A DNA stretch of 64,000 nucleotides from Blattabacterium cuenoti. GTDB taxonomy: Bacteria; Bacteroidota; Bacteroidia; Flavobacteriales; Blattabacteriaceae. The notes beneath the pieces were generated by a model, which saw nothing but the letters and a program-made list of their open reading frames with translations, searched no databases and was not told the DNA's origin. Position 1 is the first letter of the stretch. Each line of letters begins with the position of its first letter. Made by a program: the position numbers and the translations under genes. The stretch spans positions 124,001-188,000 of the forward strand of contig NZ_CP059197.1 in the NCBI RefSeq assembly GCF_014251735.1, read 5' to 3'. Positions 39,017 to 49,272 of the stretch are shown one piece after another.

Positions 39017-40330
39017 ATGCCTTCAAATGTTCTTGTTGGTCTCCAATGGGGTGACGAGGGAAAAGGAAAAATCACAGATCTTCTTGCAAAAAATTCAAAT
39101 TATGTAATTCGTTATCAAGGAGGAAATAACTCAGGTCATTCTATTCACATTAATAATCGTTGTTTTATTCTTCATTTAATCCCTTCTGGAGTAGTTTATC
39201 CATCTGTTAAATGTATTATAGGTCCTGGAGTGGTTGTTGACCCTAAATCTTTAATTAAAGAAATACAAGATATAGAGTCAATAGGAATCAATACATCTCA
39301 AGTTTTTTTGGCGAAAAGAGCACATATCACTATGCCATATCATCGTCTATTAGATAAATACAAAGAAGAATCATTAGGAAATAGGTCTATTGGAACTACA
39401 CATCGTGGAATTGGTCCTACTTATGAAGATAAAATAGCCCGTATGGGTATACGCGTATTAGATTTTTTTAATCCAAAAATTTTTTATAAAAAATTAAAGG
39501 AAAATATTGATTATAAAAATCAAATTATAACAAAAATATATAAAAGACAACCTGTTTCTTTTAAAGAAATATATGAAGAATATATGGAGTATGCGAAACA
39601 ACTTTATCCACGTATTATCGACGCAGTACATGAAATTCATAGAGCTTTTCAAGAAGAAAAAAAAATTCTTTTTGAGGGAGCTCAAGCGATGCTACTAGAC
39701 ATAAATTATGGAACATATCCATATGTAACCACTTCTTCAACTTCTACAGGAGGAGTTTGTATAGGATCTGGGATTCCTCCTACTTTCTTAAAAAATTTTA
39801 TAGGAATAGCAAAAGCTTATTGTACACGTGTAGGATATGGACCTTTTCCTACAGAAATTAAGAATAAAGAAATGAGTCATTTCATACGAGAAAAAGGAAA
39901 AGAATATGGGGCAACTACAAAAAGACCAAGAAGATGTGGATGGTTAGATTTGTTCTCTCTCAAATATTCTTGTATGATAAACGGAATTAATTATTTAATC
40001 ATTACAAAATTAGATGTTTTAAGTCAATTAGAAACTATAAAAGTATGTATAGAATACCGTATTCATGGAGAAGTTATTCCAAATTTTCCAGCAAATATAG
40101 AATTGTTTGATGAAGAAAAAGTAGAAGCAATTTATGTGGATTTTCCTGGTTGGAAACAAAATATTTCTCAAATTCATGAGTATGAAGAATTACCAAAAAA
40201 TTGCAAAAAATATATTAATTTTATTGAAAGTTATCTAAATTTGGATATTCTATTAATTTCTATAGGATCTGAAAGAAGTCAAAATATTATCAAAGATAAA
40301 TCTTCCTTTTTTAAAATATTTTCCTATTAA
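39017..40330 (+). CDS. purA: Adenylosuccinate synthetase
   Basis: A 437-residue GTP-dependent enzyme, first step from IMP to AMP. The start NVLVGLQWGDEGKGKITD is the family signature, with GGNNSGH, GTTHRGIGPTYEDK and the C-terminal TTKRPRRCGW and ITKLDVL regions. First gene of an eleven-gene purine run on the plus strand; purB follows after 24 bases. Confidence 0.98.
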   Translation: MPSNVLVGLQWGDEGKGKITDLLAKNSNYVIRYQGGNNSGHSIHINNRCFILHLIPSGVVYPSVKCIIGPGVVVDPKSLIKEIQDIESIGINTSQVFLAKRAHITMPYHRLLDKYKEESLGNRSIGTTHRGIGPTYEDKIARMGIRVLDFFNPKIFYKKLKENIDYKNQIITKIYKRQPVSFKEIYEEYMEYAKQLYPRIIDAVHEIHRAFQEEKKILFEGAQAMLLDINYGTYPYVTTSSTSTGGVCIGSGIPPTFLKNFIGIAKAYCTRVGYGPFPTEIKNKEMSHFIREKGKEYGATTKRPRRCGWLDLFSLKYSCMINGINYLIITKLDVLSQLETIKVCIEYRIHGEVIPNFPANIELFDEEKVEAIYVDFPGWKQNISQIHEYEELPKNCKKYINFIESYLNLDILLISIGSERSQNIIKDKSSFFKIFSY

Positions 40331-40354
40331 TTTAATTTAAAAAAAAATCTTTTT

Positions 40355-41782
40355 GTGAAAGAATATAAAAATCCTTTGGGAGAACGATACAGTAGTCAAG
40401 AAATGTTATATAATTTTTCTCCAAAAAAAAAATTTCTCACATGGAGAAAACTTTGGTTATCTTTAGCAGAAAGCCAAAAAAAATTAGGTTTAAATATTAG
40501 TCAAGAACAAATAAATGACTTAAAAAATCATTTAGATGATATTGATTGGAATAGAGTTTCTTTTTATGAAAAAAAATTCCGTCATGATGTTATGGCTCAT
40601 TTATATGCTTTTGGAGAAAAAGCAATTATAGCTAAACCTATTATTCATTTAGGAGCTACAAGTGCTTTTTTAGGAGACAACACGGATCTTATTATTATCC
40701 GTGATGGATTAGAGATTATTCTTAAGAAATTAGTTAATGTGCTCTTTCGACTTAGAAATTTGACATTAGAATATCATAACACTCCTACTTTAGCTTTTAC
40801 TCATTATCAACCTGCTCAATTAACTACTGTAGGAAAACGTTCCTCTTTGTGGATGCAAAGTCTATTATTGGACGTAGAAGAATTAGAATTTAGATTACAA
40901 AATCTTAATTTTAGAGGAGTAAAAGGCACTGTGGGGACAGCAGCTAGTTTCAAAGAATTATTTGATGGAGATATCCAAAAAGTCAAAGATTTGGAAAAAG
41001 AAATCTCCAAGAAATTTGGATTTGAAAAAGTTTTTCCTGTTACAGGTCAAACTTATGATAGAAAAGTAGATGCACAAGTATTAAATTTATTATCTAATAT
41101 TTCTCAATCTTCTCATAAGTTTAGCAATGATTTACGTTTACTGCAAAACTTAAAAGAAATGGAAGAGCCATTTGAAAAAGAACAAATTGGATCTAGTGCT
41201 ATGGCATATAAACGAAATCCAGTGCGTAGTGAACGGATAGCATCTTTAGCAAAATATGTGATTTCTCTATCAACTAGTTCAGCTATGGTTGCAGCTACTC
41301 AGTGGTTGGAACGGACATTAGATGATTCAGCTAATAGAAGATTAGTCATAGCTCAATCATTCTTAGCGACAGATGCTATTTTAACAATTTGGAATAATAT
41401 ATTAGAAAATATAGTGGTCTATCCTAAAATGATTGAAAAACATATAGATCAAGAACTTCCATTTTTAATAACGGAATCTATTATTGTAGAGAGTGTAAAA
41501 AATGGGGCAGATAGACAAGAGATTCATGAAAGAATTAGAATTCATTCTATGAATACAAATTCTAAAATAAAGTTAGAAGGAAAAGGAAATGATTTTGTCC
41601 AACGTATTTTAGATGATAAAAAAATACCTATTAACGAAGAAAAAATAAATCAAATACTTAATCCTGATAATTTTATAGGATTTTCATCGGAACAATCTAT
41701 AGAATTTGTTGAGAAACAGGTAAATCCTCTCTTAGATCGATTTTATCATTTTATTGATTCCAATATGGATTTGAAAGTTTAG
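40355..41782 (+). CDS. purB: Adenylosuccinate lyase
   Basis: A 475-residue fumarase-superfamily lyase acting twice: on SAICAR in the IMP pathway and on adenylosuccinate to give AMP. Start is GTG at 40355. Seen: HLGATSAFLGDNTDL, THYQPAQLTTVGKR and the signature loop GSSAMAYKRNPVRSERI near residue 285, with a C-terminal helical bundle. Confidence 0.97.
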   Translation: MKEYKNPLGERYSSQEMLYNFSPKKKFLTWRKLWLSLAESQKKLGLNISQEQINDLKNHLDDIDWNRVSFYEKKFRHDVMAHLYAFGEKAIIAKPIIHLGATSAFLGDNTDLIIIRDGLEIILKKLVNVLFRLRNLTLEYHNTPTLAFTHYQPAQLTTVGKRSSLWMQSLLLDVEELEFRLQNLNFRGVKGTVGTAASFKELFDGDIQKVKDLEKEISKKFGFEKVFPVTGQTYDRKVDAQVLNLLSNISQSSHKFSNDLRLLQNLKEMEEPFEKEQIGSSAMAYKRNPVRSERIASLAKYVISLSTSSAMVAATQWLERTLDDSANRRLVIAQSFLATDAILTIWNNILENIVVYPKMIEKHIDQELPFLITESIIVESVKNGADRQEIHERIRIHSMNTNSKIKLEGKGNDFVQRILDDKKIPINEEKINQILNPDNFIGFSSEQSIEFVEKQVNPLLDRFYHFIDSNMDLKV

Positions 41783-41808
41783 AAAATTTCTTTTATCCAC
41801 AAATTCTA

Positions 41809-44800
41809 ATGAATTTCAGAATTTATATACAAAAAAAAGCTCCTTTTGATGTTGATTCTAGAAAATTATATCATGAATTGAAAAATATGGAGATTTCGTT
41901 ATCTCAAGTGATCATTTATCAGATATATGATATCTTTCGAATAAAGAAAGAAGTTTTTATAGATAGTCTATATAAAATTTTTGTGGATCCTGTAACGGAT
42001 ATTTTACATCAAGAAATACATTTAAAAAATCCCTATTTTTCTATAGAATATTTACCAGGAAAATATGATCCATGTGCAGACGCTGCTATGCAATGTATAA
42101 AAATTATAGATCCTATATCTACAGTTTTTATAAAAACGGGGCAATTAATTGAATTGATAGGAATGAATAATAAAAAAGAGGATATTCATAAAATTAAAAA
42201 ACATTGCATGAATCCACATATTTGGAAAGAAAAGAATCTTCATGAAATGAATTTTCCTTTTTTTGATGAATCCAAAAAAATGATAGACAAAGACCATTAT
42301 AGAAGGGTAAATGGATTTATTCATTTTAATCATGAAAAAATGCAAAATATTCATGAAATGTGGGGGTTTTCTATTACATTAAAGGATTTATTTTTTATAC
42401 AGCAATACTTTTCTAGAGAGAATCGTGATCCTACAGAAGCAGAACTGAAGATTTTAGATACCTATTGGTCGGATCATTGTCGTCATACTACTTTTTTAAC
42501 TACATTAGTGGACATCACATTTGATGGAATATTTAAAGACACATATCAGAATATTTTTAATGAGTATTTAATGGATAGAAAATCAATAGGAATATCTGAT
42601 CTTCCTATAAATTTGATGGATTTATCTAATCTTCCTTCTAAAGTTCTTTATAAGAAAGGAAAATTAAAAAACTATGTATTCTCTCACGAACATAATGCTT
42701 GTACAATCATGGTAGATGTAGATATTATCGGTAGGAAAAAAAAAGAAAAATGGTATCTTTTATTTAAAAATGAAACTCATAATCATCCTACAGAAATTGA
42801 TCCTTTTAGTGGAGCTTCTACTTGTATAGGAGGAGCGATTCGGGATTCTTTATCTGGAAGAGGATTTGTCTATCAATCAATGAGATTAAGCGGAGCTGCA
42901 AACCCTATTGATCCAAAAACATTGAATGGAAAAATTCCGCAATACAAAATATGCTATGAATCCGCTTATGGTTATAGTTCTTATGGAAATCAAGTAGGGA
43001 TCGCTACTTCTCACATTCAAGAAATATATCATGAAGGTTATAGAGCTAAAAGAATGGAGGTGGGGATGGTAATTGGAGCCGTTCCAGTTGATGCAGTGAA
43101 ACAAGAAAAGCCAAAAAAAGGAGACATTATTTTGTTGATTGGTGGGCTAACAGGAAAGGATGGGATGGGAGGAGCGACAGAATCTTCTAAAGAATATGAA
43201 TTAAAAAATTCATTTGAAAATATTCATGTACAAAAAGGAAACCCAATAATAGAAAGAAAAATTCAAAGATTGTTTCGAAAAAAAGAAGTTATATCTTTGA
43301 TTAAAAAGTGCAATGATTTTGGAGCAGGAGGAGCTTCCGTTGCTATTGGAGAATTAAGCAATAGTTTAGTTCTTCATTTAGATAAAATACCTACTATAAA
43401 ACATGCAGCTTTAGAAGCTATAGAAATTGCTCTTTCAGAATCTCAAGAACGGATGGCCGTTGTATTAGATCCATCAAATGTAAAAAAATTTATGAAATTA
43501 GCTCATGAAGAAAATATCCTTTCCGTTCCAATTGCTGTAGTGACTGATAATAAAAGGATAATATTCTATCATAAACGAAAAGAACTTTTGAACTTGAAAA
43601 GTTCTTTTATAAATACAGGAGGATCTAATAAAAAACAAATGGTTCATGTTAATTCTCCAACTAATATTTCTCCTTTTCAAAAATCAAAAGATATCCCTTT
43701 CAACAAAAGAACGTTCTTAAAAACTCTTTCTCAATTAAATATTGCATCTCAAAAAAGTTTAGTAGAAATGTTCGATAGTACTGTAGGAGGGACTACTATA
43801 TTGATGCCTTTTGGAGGAAAGTATCAGATGACTCCATCTGAAGGAAGTGTACATAAAATACCTGTTTTACAAGGAGATACAAAAACTGTTAGTTTAGCAT
43901 CTTGGGGTTTTCATCCTGAAATTTCTACTTGGAGTCCTCTTCATGGAGGAGCTTATGCTGTAGTAGAATGTGTTTCTAAAATTGTTTCTATGGGAGGCTC
44001 TTACAGAAATATCTATTTCAGTTTTCAAGAATATTACAAAAAATTAGGAAATAATCCAGAAAATTGGGGACAACCATTTGCTTCTTTATTAGGAGCTTAT
44101 CATGCTCAAATGTCATTTAATTTAGCATCTATTGGAGGAAAAGATAGCATGTCTGGAACATATAAAAATATACACGTTCCGCCAACATTAATAGCTTTTG
44201 GAGTGACAACCGGTGACTTATCAAATATTGTATCTCCAGAATTGAAAAATATAGGAAATAAAATATATTTGTATAATCACAAATCATTGAAAAACGAAAT
44301 GCCAGATTTTGATTCTTTAAAAAAGGTATATGATAAAGTTTATAAAGGCATTTGTTCCGGAATCATTGTATCAGTAAAAACGGTGAAAGACGGAGGAATT
44401 TCTATATCTATAGCTAAAATGGCTTTTGGAAATCGTTTAGGAGTTGTTATCCGTTCTGTAAATCCTTTATTTGAGATTAGCATAGGTTCATTAATTATCG
44501 AATCTACTTCTTCTCTTTCAGAAGATTTCATTTTAATAGGAGAAGTCGTGTCTTCTAACAGCTTAAATTTTAATGGAATATCTATTGATATTCATGATGC
44601 TATCCAAAGTTGGGAAAAAACTTTGACTCCTATTTTTTCTAATAATAAGGTAATTCATAGACAAAAACATCATAAAATCAATCTGCATGAAAATAGAAAA
44701 GAAGATATTTTTCCATTAATATGGAAATCCAAAAAGAAAGTACTTCCACGTGTATTTATTCCAATATTTCCTGGAACCAATTGTGAATGGGAATCTATTC

Positions 44801-45534
44801 ACGCTTTTGAAAAAGAAGGTGCCATTATTAAAACATTTGTATTTCAGAACTTAATAGATAAAGATATTGGAGAATCCATAGATAAAATAGGAAAATATAT
44901 AAAAGATGTACAAATATTTGTGCTTTGTGGAGGATTTAGTGCTGGAGATGAACCTGATGGTTCTGCAAAGTTTATTACGTCTATTTTACATAATCCATAC
45001 GTAAAAGACGCTGTCCAATACTTTCTTGATCAAGATGGATTGATTTTAGGTATTTGTAACGGTTTTCAAGCTCTCGTAAAATCTGGATTGTTACCTTATG
45101 GAAAAATCTGCTTACGTCATTATCATTCTCCTACACTTACCTATAATGAAATAGGAAAACATATATCTCAATGTGTTCATATTAAGGTTATTAATGATCA
45201 TTCTCCATGGTTAAATGGAATGAAAAATAAAATATACACTATTCCAATATCTCATAGTGAAGGAAGATTTTATGCTAGTGAAAAAATAACTAAAATTTTA
45301 TTCAAAAAAAATCAAATTGCAACGCAATATGTAGATTTACAAGGTGTTCCTACCTTAGAAAGGTTTTATAACCCTAATGGATCCGTTGGATCCGTAGAAG
45401 GCATATTAAGTGAAGATGGAAAAATTTATGGAAGAATGACTCATCCAGAACGTTATAATCATGGATTGTTAAAAAATATACCGGATATTCATGAACATTC
45501 CATTTTTAAAAATGCAGTACAATATTTTCTATAA
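41809..45534 (+). CDS. purL: Phosphoribosylformylglycinamidine synthase (large single-chain form)
   Basis: A 1241-residue enzyme making FGAM from FGAR, glutamine and ATP. The N-terminal PurS-like and linker region is followed by two AIRS-like halves (SDHCRHTTF near residue 223, ETHNHPTEIDPFSGASTCIGG, and ASIGGKDSMSGTY). The C-terminal glutaminase domain (about 980-1241) has PGTNCEWES, GGFSAGDEP and the nucleophile Cys in GICNGFQAL. This is the proteobacterial/eukaryotic single-chain form, so no separate purS or purQ is needed. No frameshift despite its length. Confidence 0.97.
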   Translation: MNFRIYIQKKAPFDVDSRKLYHELKNMEISLSQVIIYQIYDIFRIKKEVFIDSLYKIFVDPVTDILHQEIHLKNPYFSIEYLPGKYDPCADAAMQCIKIIDPISTVFIKTGQLIELIGMNNKKEDIHKIKKHCMNPHIWKEKNLHEMNFPFFDESKKMIDKDHYRRVNGFIHFNHEKMQNIHEMWGFSITLKDLFFIQQYFSRENRDPTEAELKILDTYWSDHCRHTTFLTTLVDITFDGIFKDTYQNIFNEYLMDRKSIGISDLPINLMDLSNLPSKVLYKKGKLKNYVFSHEHNACTIMVDVDIIGRKKKEKWYLLFKNETHNHPTEIDPFSGASTCIGGAIRDSLSGRGFVYQSMRLSGAANPIDPKTLNGKIPQYKICYESAYGYSSYGNQVGIATSHIQEIYHEGYRAKRMEVGMVIGAVPVDAVKQEKPKKGDIILLIGGLTGKDGMGGATESSKEYELKNSFENIHVQKGNPIIERKIQRLFRKKEVISLIKKCNDFGAGGASVAIGELSNSLVLHLDKIPTIKHAALEAIEIALSESQERMAVVLDPSNVKKFMKLAHEENILSVPIAVVTDNKRIIFYHKRKELLNLKSSFINTGGSNKKQMVHVNSPTNISPFQKSKDIPFNKRTFLKTLSQLNIASQKSLVEMFDSTVGGTTILMPFGGKYQMTPSEGSVHKIPVLQGDTKTVSLASWGFHPEISTWSPLHGGAYAVVECVSKIVSMGGSYRNIYFSFQEYYKKLGNNPENWGQPFASLLGAYHAQMSFNLASIGGKDSMSGTYKNIHVPPTLIAFGVTTGDLSNIVSPELKNIGNKIYLYNHKSLKNEMPDFDSLKKVYDKVYKGICSGIIVSVKTVKDGGISISIAKMAFGNRLGVVIRSVNPLFEISIGSLIIESTSSLSEDFILIGEVVSSNSLNFNGISIDIHDAIQSWEKTLTPIFSNNKVIHRQKHHKINLHENRKEDIFPLIWKSKKKVLPRVFIPIFPGTNCEWESIHAFEKEGAIIKTFVFQNLIDKDIGESIDKIGKYIKDVQIFVLCGGFSAGDEPDGSAKFITSILHNPYVKDAVQYFLDQDGLILGICNGFQALVKSGLLPYGKICLRHYHSPTLTYNEIGKHISQCVHIKVINDHSPWLNGMKNKIYTIPISHSEGRFYASEKITKILFKKNQIATQYVDLQGVPTLERFYNPNGSVGSVEGILSEDGKIYGRMTHPERYNHGLLKNIPDIHEHSIFKNAVQYFL

Positions 45535-45545
45535 AAATTACAAAT

Positions 45546-46040
45546 ATGACAGTGGCTATAGCTATATTTTGTGGAAGCGCATCCGACAAATCGACTATGC
45601 AAATAGCGGAAGAAATATTAAATAAATTCAATATAAATAATAAAACTTATGTTATATCTGCACATCGTTTGCCCGATATCCTATCAAATACAATAAAAAA
45701 AATTGAATCTACAAAGGGAATGGAATTAATTATTGCCGGAGCTGGTTTATCTGCTCATTTACCAGGAATAATTGCTTCAAAAACTATTTTACCTGTTATC
45801 GGAGTTCCAATCCATTCCCATAATGGTGGATTGTTAGGAGGGCTAGACGCTCTTTTTTCCATTGTGCAAATGCCTAAGGATGTTCCTGTTGCTACAGTTG
45901 GAATCAATAATGCCTATAATGCTGCTTTATTAGCTATTCACATATTATCTATAAAATATGACGAAATCAAAAAATTATTACTAAAATTCAGAATGGAAAG
46001 GAGAGAAAAATTAGTTACTGAAATAGAGCAATATTTATGA
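45546..46040 (+). CDS. purE: N5-carboxyaminoimidazole ribonucleotide mutase
   Basis: A 164-residue class I PurE, moving the carboxyl of N5-CAIR. Seen: IFCGSASDKSTM, VISAHRLPD and IIAGAGLSAHLPGIIASKT, followed by SIVQMPKDVPVATV as in class I enzymes. Class I PurE normally works with PurK, but no purK is in this cluster. Its stop overlaps the purC ATG (ATGA). Confidence 0.95.
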   Translation: MTVAIAIFCGSASDKSTMQIAEEILNKFNINNKTYVISAHRLPDILSNTIKKIESTKGMELIIAGAGLSAHLPGIIASKTILPVIGVPIHSHNGGLLGGLDALFSIVQMPKDVPVATVGINNAYNAALLAIHILSIKYDEIKKLLLKFRMERREKLVTEIEQYL

Positions 46041-46765
46041 TTATGAGCAGCATAATTAAAAGAAATCTTTTATTAGAAGGAAAAACAAAAAAAATATATT
46101 CTACAGAGAATCCGTATGAGGTCATTATTCATTATAAAGATAGCATAACTGCTTTGGATGGATTAAAGAAAGATTTCTTACAAGACAAAGGAATTTTGAA
46201 TAATGAAATCAGCACATTTATCTTTAAGTTTATTAATTCTTATGGAATACAAACTCATTTTATTCGTAGAATCAATAATAGGGAACAATTGTGCCATAAA
46301 GTAGATATTATTCCATTAGAATTTGTTGTTCGTAATATTATTGCTGGAAGTATCTCAAAACGTTTAGGAGTAAAAGAAGGTACCACTCCATCGAATACTA
46401 TTTTTGAAATTTTTTACAAAAATGATAAACTAAAAGATCCATTGATTAATGATCACCATGCAGTTTTTTTAGGTTTAATTTCTTATGAAGAATTAAATAT
46501 CATTTATTGCATAACTTCAAATATTAACAATATTCTTAAAAAATTTTTTTTAGATAAAAATATTATATTGGTAGATTTTAAAATAGAATTTGGAAAGGAT
46601 TCAAAAAATAAAATTTTGCTTTCTGATGAAATCAGTCCTGATACTTGTCGTTTTTGGGATCAAAAAACAAGTAAAAAACTTGATAAGGATATATTTAGAA
46701 GTGGATTATCTGAAAATGTCTTTAATACCTATCTAGAAATATTAAAAAGACTTAATGTAGGTTAA
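46037..46765 (+). CDS. purC: SAICAR synthetase
   Basis: A 242-residue ATP-dependent enzyme joining CAIR and aspartate. Seen: LLLEGKTKKIYST near the start, FVVRNIIAGSISKRLG, the LVDFKIEFGKD segment and LSDEISPDTCRFWD, all standard. A second ATG six bases in is an alternative start. Overlap with purE by four bases suggests coupling; purF follows after 42 bases. Confidence 0.97.
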   Translation: MIMSSIIKRNLLLEGKTKKIYSTENPYEVIIHYKDSITALDGLKKDFLQDKGILNNEISTFIFKFINSYGIQTHFIRRINNREQLCHKVDIIPLEFVVRNIIAGSISKRLGVKEGTTPSNTIFEIFYKNDKLKDPLINDHHAVFLGLISYEELNIIYCITSNINNILKKFFLDKNIILVDFKIEFGKDSKNKILLSDEISPDTCRFWDQKTSKKLDKDIFRSGLSENVFNTYLEILKRLNVG

Positions 46766-46807
46766 TCCATTCAATTCACGGGACAAAGATCTTCTTTAAA
46801 GAAAAAG

Positions 46808-48235
46808 ATGATATCTAAATTATTCCCTATTTTCAATAAAAAAAAATCTTCTGATAAGTTTCATGAGGAGTGCGGCATTTTTGGGATTTATTCTCCTAAA
46901 AAAGTTGATACATTTTCTTTAATTCAGTTTGGGTTATTTGCCTTGCAACATAGAGGTCAAGAAGCTTGTGGTTTTTCCGTTTTGCGAGATGGTTTTATTT
47001 TATCCCATAAAAGTGAAGGTCTTGTTTTAGATTCTTTTCGAAAAATTTCGAATTCTGAATATTATCATGGAAATGCGGCTATTGGACATACGCGTTATTC
47101 TACAGAAGGAGGACAGAGCAAAAAAAACATTCAACCATTTTTTGGAGAAGATTCCTATGGAAAAAGTACGATTTCCATAGTCCATAATGGAAATTTAATA
47201 AATGCTCAAAAAATTCGTAAACATCTAGAATCAGAAGGAGTTACTTTTATATCCGAACATTCGGATTCCGAAGTGATCTTACGTTTGATACAAAAATATT
47301 TGTCGGAACATAATAATAACCTAGAAATAGCTATTCAAAAAACGACTATAGATATTCAAGGAGCTTATTCTGTAATAGTACTTATGGATAATAAAATAGC
47401 GGCATTTAGAGATCCAAATGGAATCCGTCCTTTATGTTATGGAATGCTTAATGAAAAAACTTATATATTTAGTTCTGAAACTTGTGGAATAGATTCTGTA
47501 GGAGGATATTACATAAGAGATTTGTTTCCAGGAGAAATGGCAATTGTAGATCAAAAATCCATTCGATTCTCTCTTTTGAAGAAAAATACAAAACGTAGAA
47601 TTTGTTCCTTTGAGTATATTTATTTTTCACGTCCTGATTCTTTAATTGAAAATATAAATGTTTATGAAATACGGGAAAAAAGTGGAGAAAAACTTTATGA
47701 GCAACATCCAGTAGAAGCAGATGTGGTTATTGGAGTTCCAGATTCTGGAGTTCCAGCATCTATTGGATACTCTAAAGCATCTGGAATTCCTTTCAAACCA
47801 ATTTTAGTGAAAAATAAATATATTGGTAGATCTTTTATTATCCCCAAACAAGAGATGCGTGAAAAAATGGTAAATCTAAAACTGAATTCTATTTTAAATG
47901 AAATCAGAGGCAAACGTATTGTTATTATTGATGATTCCATTGTTCGTGGAACTACTAGTCGTAGATTGGTTTATATTTTAAGAAAAGCAGGAGCTAAAGA
48001 AATTCATTTTAGAAGTGCTTCTCCACCTATTATAGCTCCATGTTATTTAGGGGTAGATACTCCAAGTCGAAAGGATCTCATTTCATATAATATTGATAAA
48101 GAAAAAATTGCTAAAATTTTAGATGTAGATAGTTTAGAATTTTTAAGCATGACCAATTTAATTGACATTCTTGGAGGTAAAAATTACTGTTTCGGGTGCT
48201 TTACTGGAAACTATCCTATCCGTAAAAAAAAATGA
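46808..48235 (+). CDS. purF: Amidophosphoribosyltransferase
   Basis: A 475-residue enzyme for the first committed step of purine synthesis. It resembles the Bacillus type: a propeptide of about 21 residues precedes the N-terminal nucleophile Cys22 (EECGIFGIYSP), then the PRPP loop IVIIDDSIVRGTTS. Candidate 4Fe-4S ligands are present: Cys in RRICSFEYIYFSRPDS, Cys in APCYLGVD and the C-terminal CFGC. It ends in TGA at 48233-48235, and purM continues in the same frame at the next codon. Confidence 0.96.
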   Translation: MISKLFPIFNKKKSSDKFHEECGIFGIYSPKKVDTFSLIQFGLFALQHRGQEACGFSVLRDGFILSHKSEGLVLDSFRKISNSEYYHGNAAIGHTRYSTEGGQSKKNIQPFFGEDSYGKSTISIVHNGNLINAQKIRKHLESEGVTFISEHSDSEVILRLIQKYLSEHNNNLEIAIQKTTIDIQGAYSVIVLMDNKIAAFRDPNGIRPLCYGMLNEKTYIFSSETCGIDSVGGYYIRDLFPGEMAIVDQKSIRFSLLKKNTKRRICSFEYIYFSRPDSLIENINVYEIREKSGEKLYEQHPVEADVVIGVPDSGVPASIGYSKASGIPFKPILVKNKYIGRSFIIPKQEMREKMVNLKLNSILNEIRGKRIVIIDDSIVRGTTSRRLVYILRKAGAKEIHFRSASPPIIAPCYLGVDTPSRKDLISYNIDKEKIAKILDVDSLEFLSMTNLIDILGGKNYCFGCFTGNYPIRKKK

Positions 48236-49255
48236 TTGTATATTATAAATTCTTGTAATAAATTCACCATGAAAGAAAGTCATCGGACCATACGTAAAAT
48301 TGGTCCAATTTTAGAAAAAACTTATACAAAAAATGTTCTAAGCAACTTGGATTATTTTTCGGCACTGTATCAATTATCTTTATGCAGTTATAAAGAGCCT
48401 GTTCTAGTATCTGGAGCAGATGGAATAGGAACGAAATTACGTTTAGCTATTGATTACCAAAAATATGATCTCATTGGAACAGATTGTTTTGCCATGTGCG
48501 TTAATGATGTATTATGTCATGGAGCAAAACCTTTGTTTTTTTTAGATTATTTAGCTTGTGGTAAATTGGATTCTAATGTCGTAGAAAAAATAATACAGGG
48601 AATAGCTGTATCTTGTAAAAAAACTAATACATGTTTTATTGGGGGGGAAACGGCGGAAATGCCTGGATTTTATCAAGATAAAGACTATGATATAGCAGGA
48701 TTTTGTGTAGGAATCGTAGATAAGGGAAATATTATAGATGGAAAAAAAACTATACAGGAAGGAGATATTCTAATTGGACTTCCTTCTTCTGGAGTCCATA
48801 GCAATGGTTTTTCTTTAATTAGAAAGATTTTTTCTAAAGAAGATTTTTTAATGCATAGAATTAAAGACAAACCATTTTATGAAATTCTTTTAATTCCAAC
48901 TAGAATTTATCATGAACCTATTCATATTTTGCTAAAAGAGTTTTTAATACATGGATTAGCTCATGTTACAGGAGGAGGAATATCCGATAATTTATTTCGG
49001 ATACTTCCGGATAATTTGTCAGCTATAGTAGAAAAGAAAAAAATACCTGTTCAACCCGTGTTCAATTATATTCAGGAAAAAGGTTTTTTATATGATCATG
49101 AGATGTGGGAGACTTTTAATATGGGAGTAGGAATGATTGTAATAGTACCCGTTCAAGATAAATACTCTCTATTGCAGAGATTATGTGCGTTAGGAGAGAG
49201 ACCTTTTGTTTTTGGTCATATAGTTAAAGGAAATAAAAGAGTATTTTTGAAATAA
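48236..49255 (+). CDS. purM: Phosphoribosylformylglycinamidine cyclo-ligase (AIR synthetase)
   Basis: Closes the imidazole ring to AIR. Seen: VSGADGIGTKLRLAIDY, AMCVNDVLCHGAKPLFFLDY, IGGETAEMPGFY and HVTGGGISDNL, matching E. coli-type PurM. The start is unclear: the frame opens with TTG at 48236, directly after the purF TGA. The next ATG (48269, codon 12) would remove part of the N-terminal strand that aligns with other PurM proteins, so TTG is preferred. Start by re-initiation after purF is plausible. Confidence 0.93.
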   Translation: MYIINSCNKFTMKESHRTIRKIGPILEKTYTKNVLSNLDYFSALYQLSLCSYKEPVLVSGADGIGTKLRLAIDYQKYDLIGTDCFAMCVNDVLCHGAKPLFFLDYLACGKLDSNVVEKIIQGIAVSCKKTNTCFIGGETAEMPGFYQDKDYDIAGFCVGIVDKGNIIDGKKTIQEGDILIGLPSSGVHSNGFSLIRKIFSKEDFLMHRIKDKPFYEILLIPTRIYHEPIHILLKEFLIHGLAHVTGGGISDNLFRILPDNLSAIVEKKKIPVQPVFNYIQEKGFLYDHEMWETFNMGVGMIVIVPVQDKYSLLQRLCALGERPFVFGHIVKGNKRVFLK

Positions 49256-49272
49256 AAAATATTTTCATATAT

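Noticed and set aside
48233-48235. TGA read as tryptophan (altered genetic code)
   Set aside because: TGA is a normal terminal stop in several genes here, such as purN-adjacent and ribosomal genes, and conserved Trp positions use TGG, so a general recoding is not supported. Only local read-through at purF-purM remains possible.
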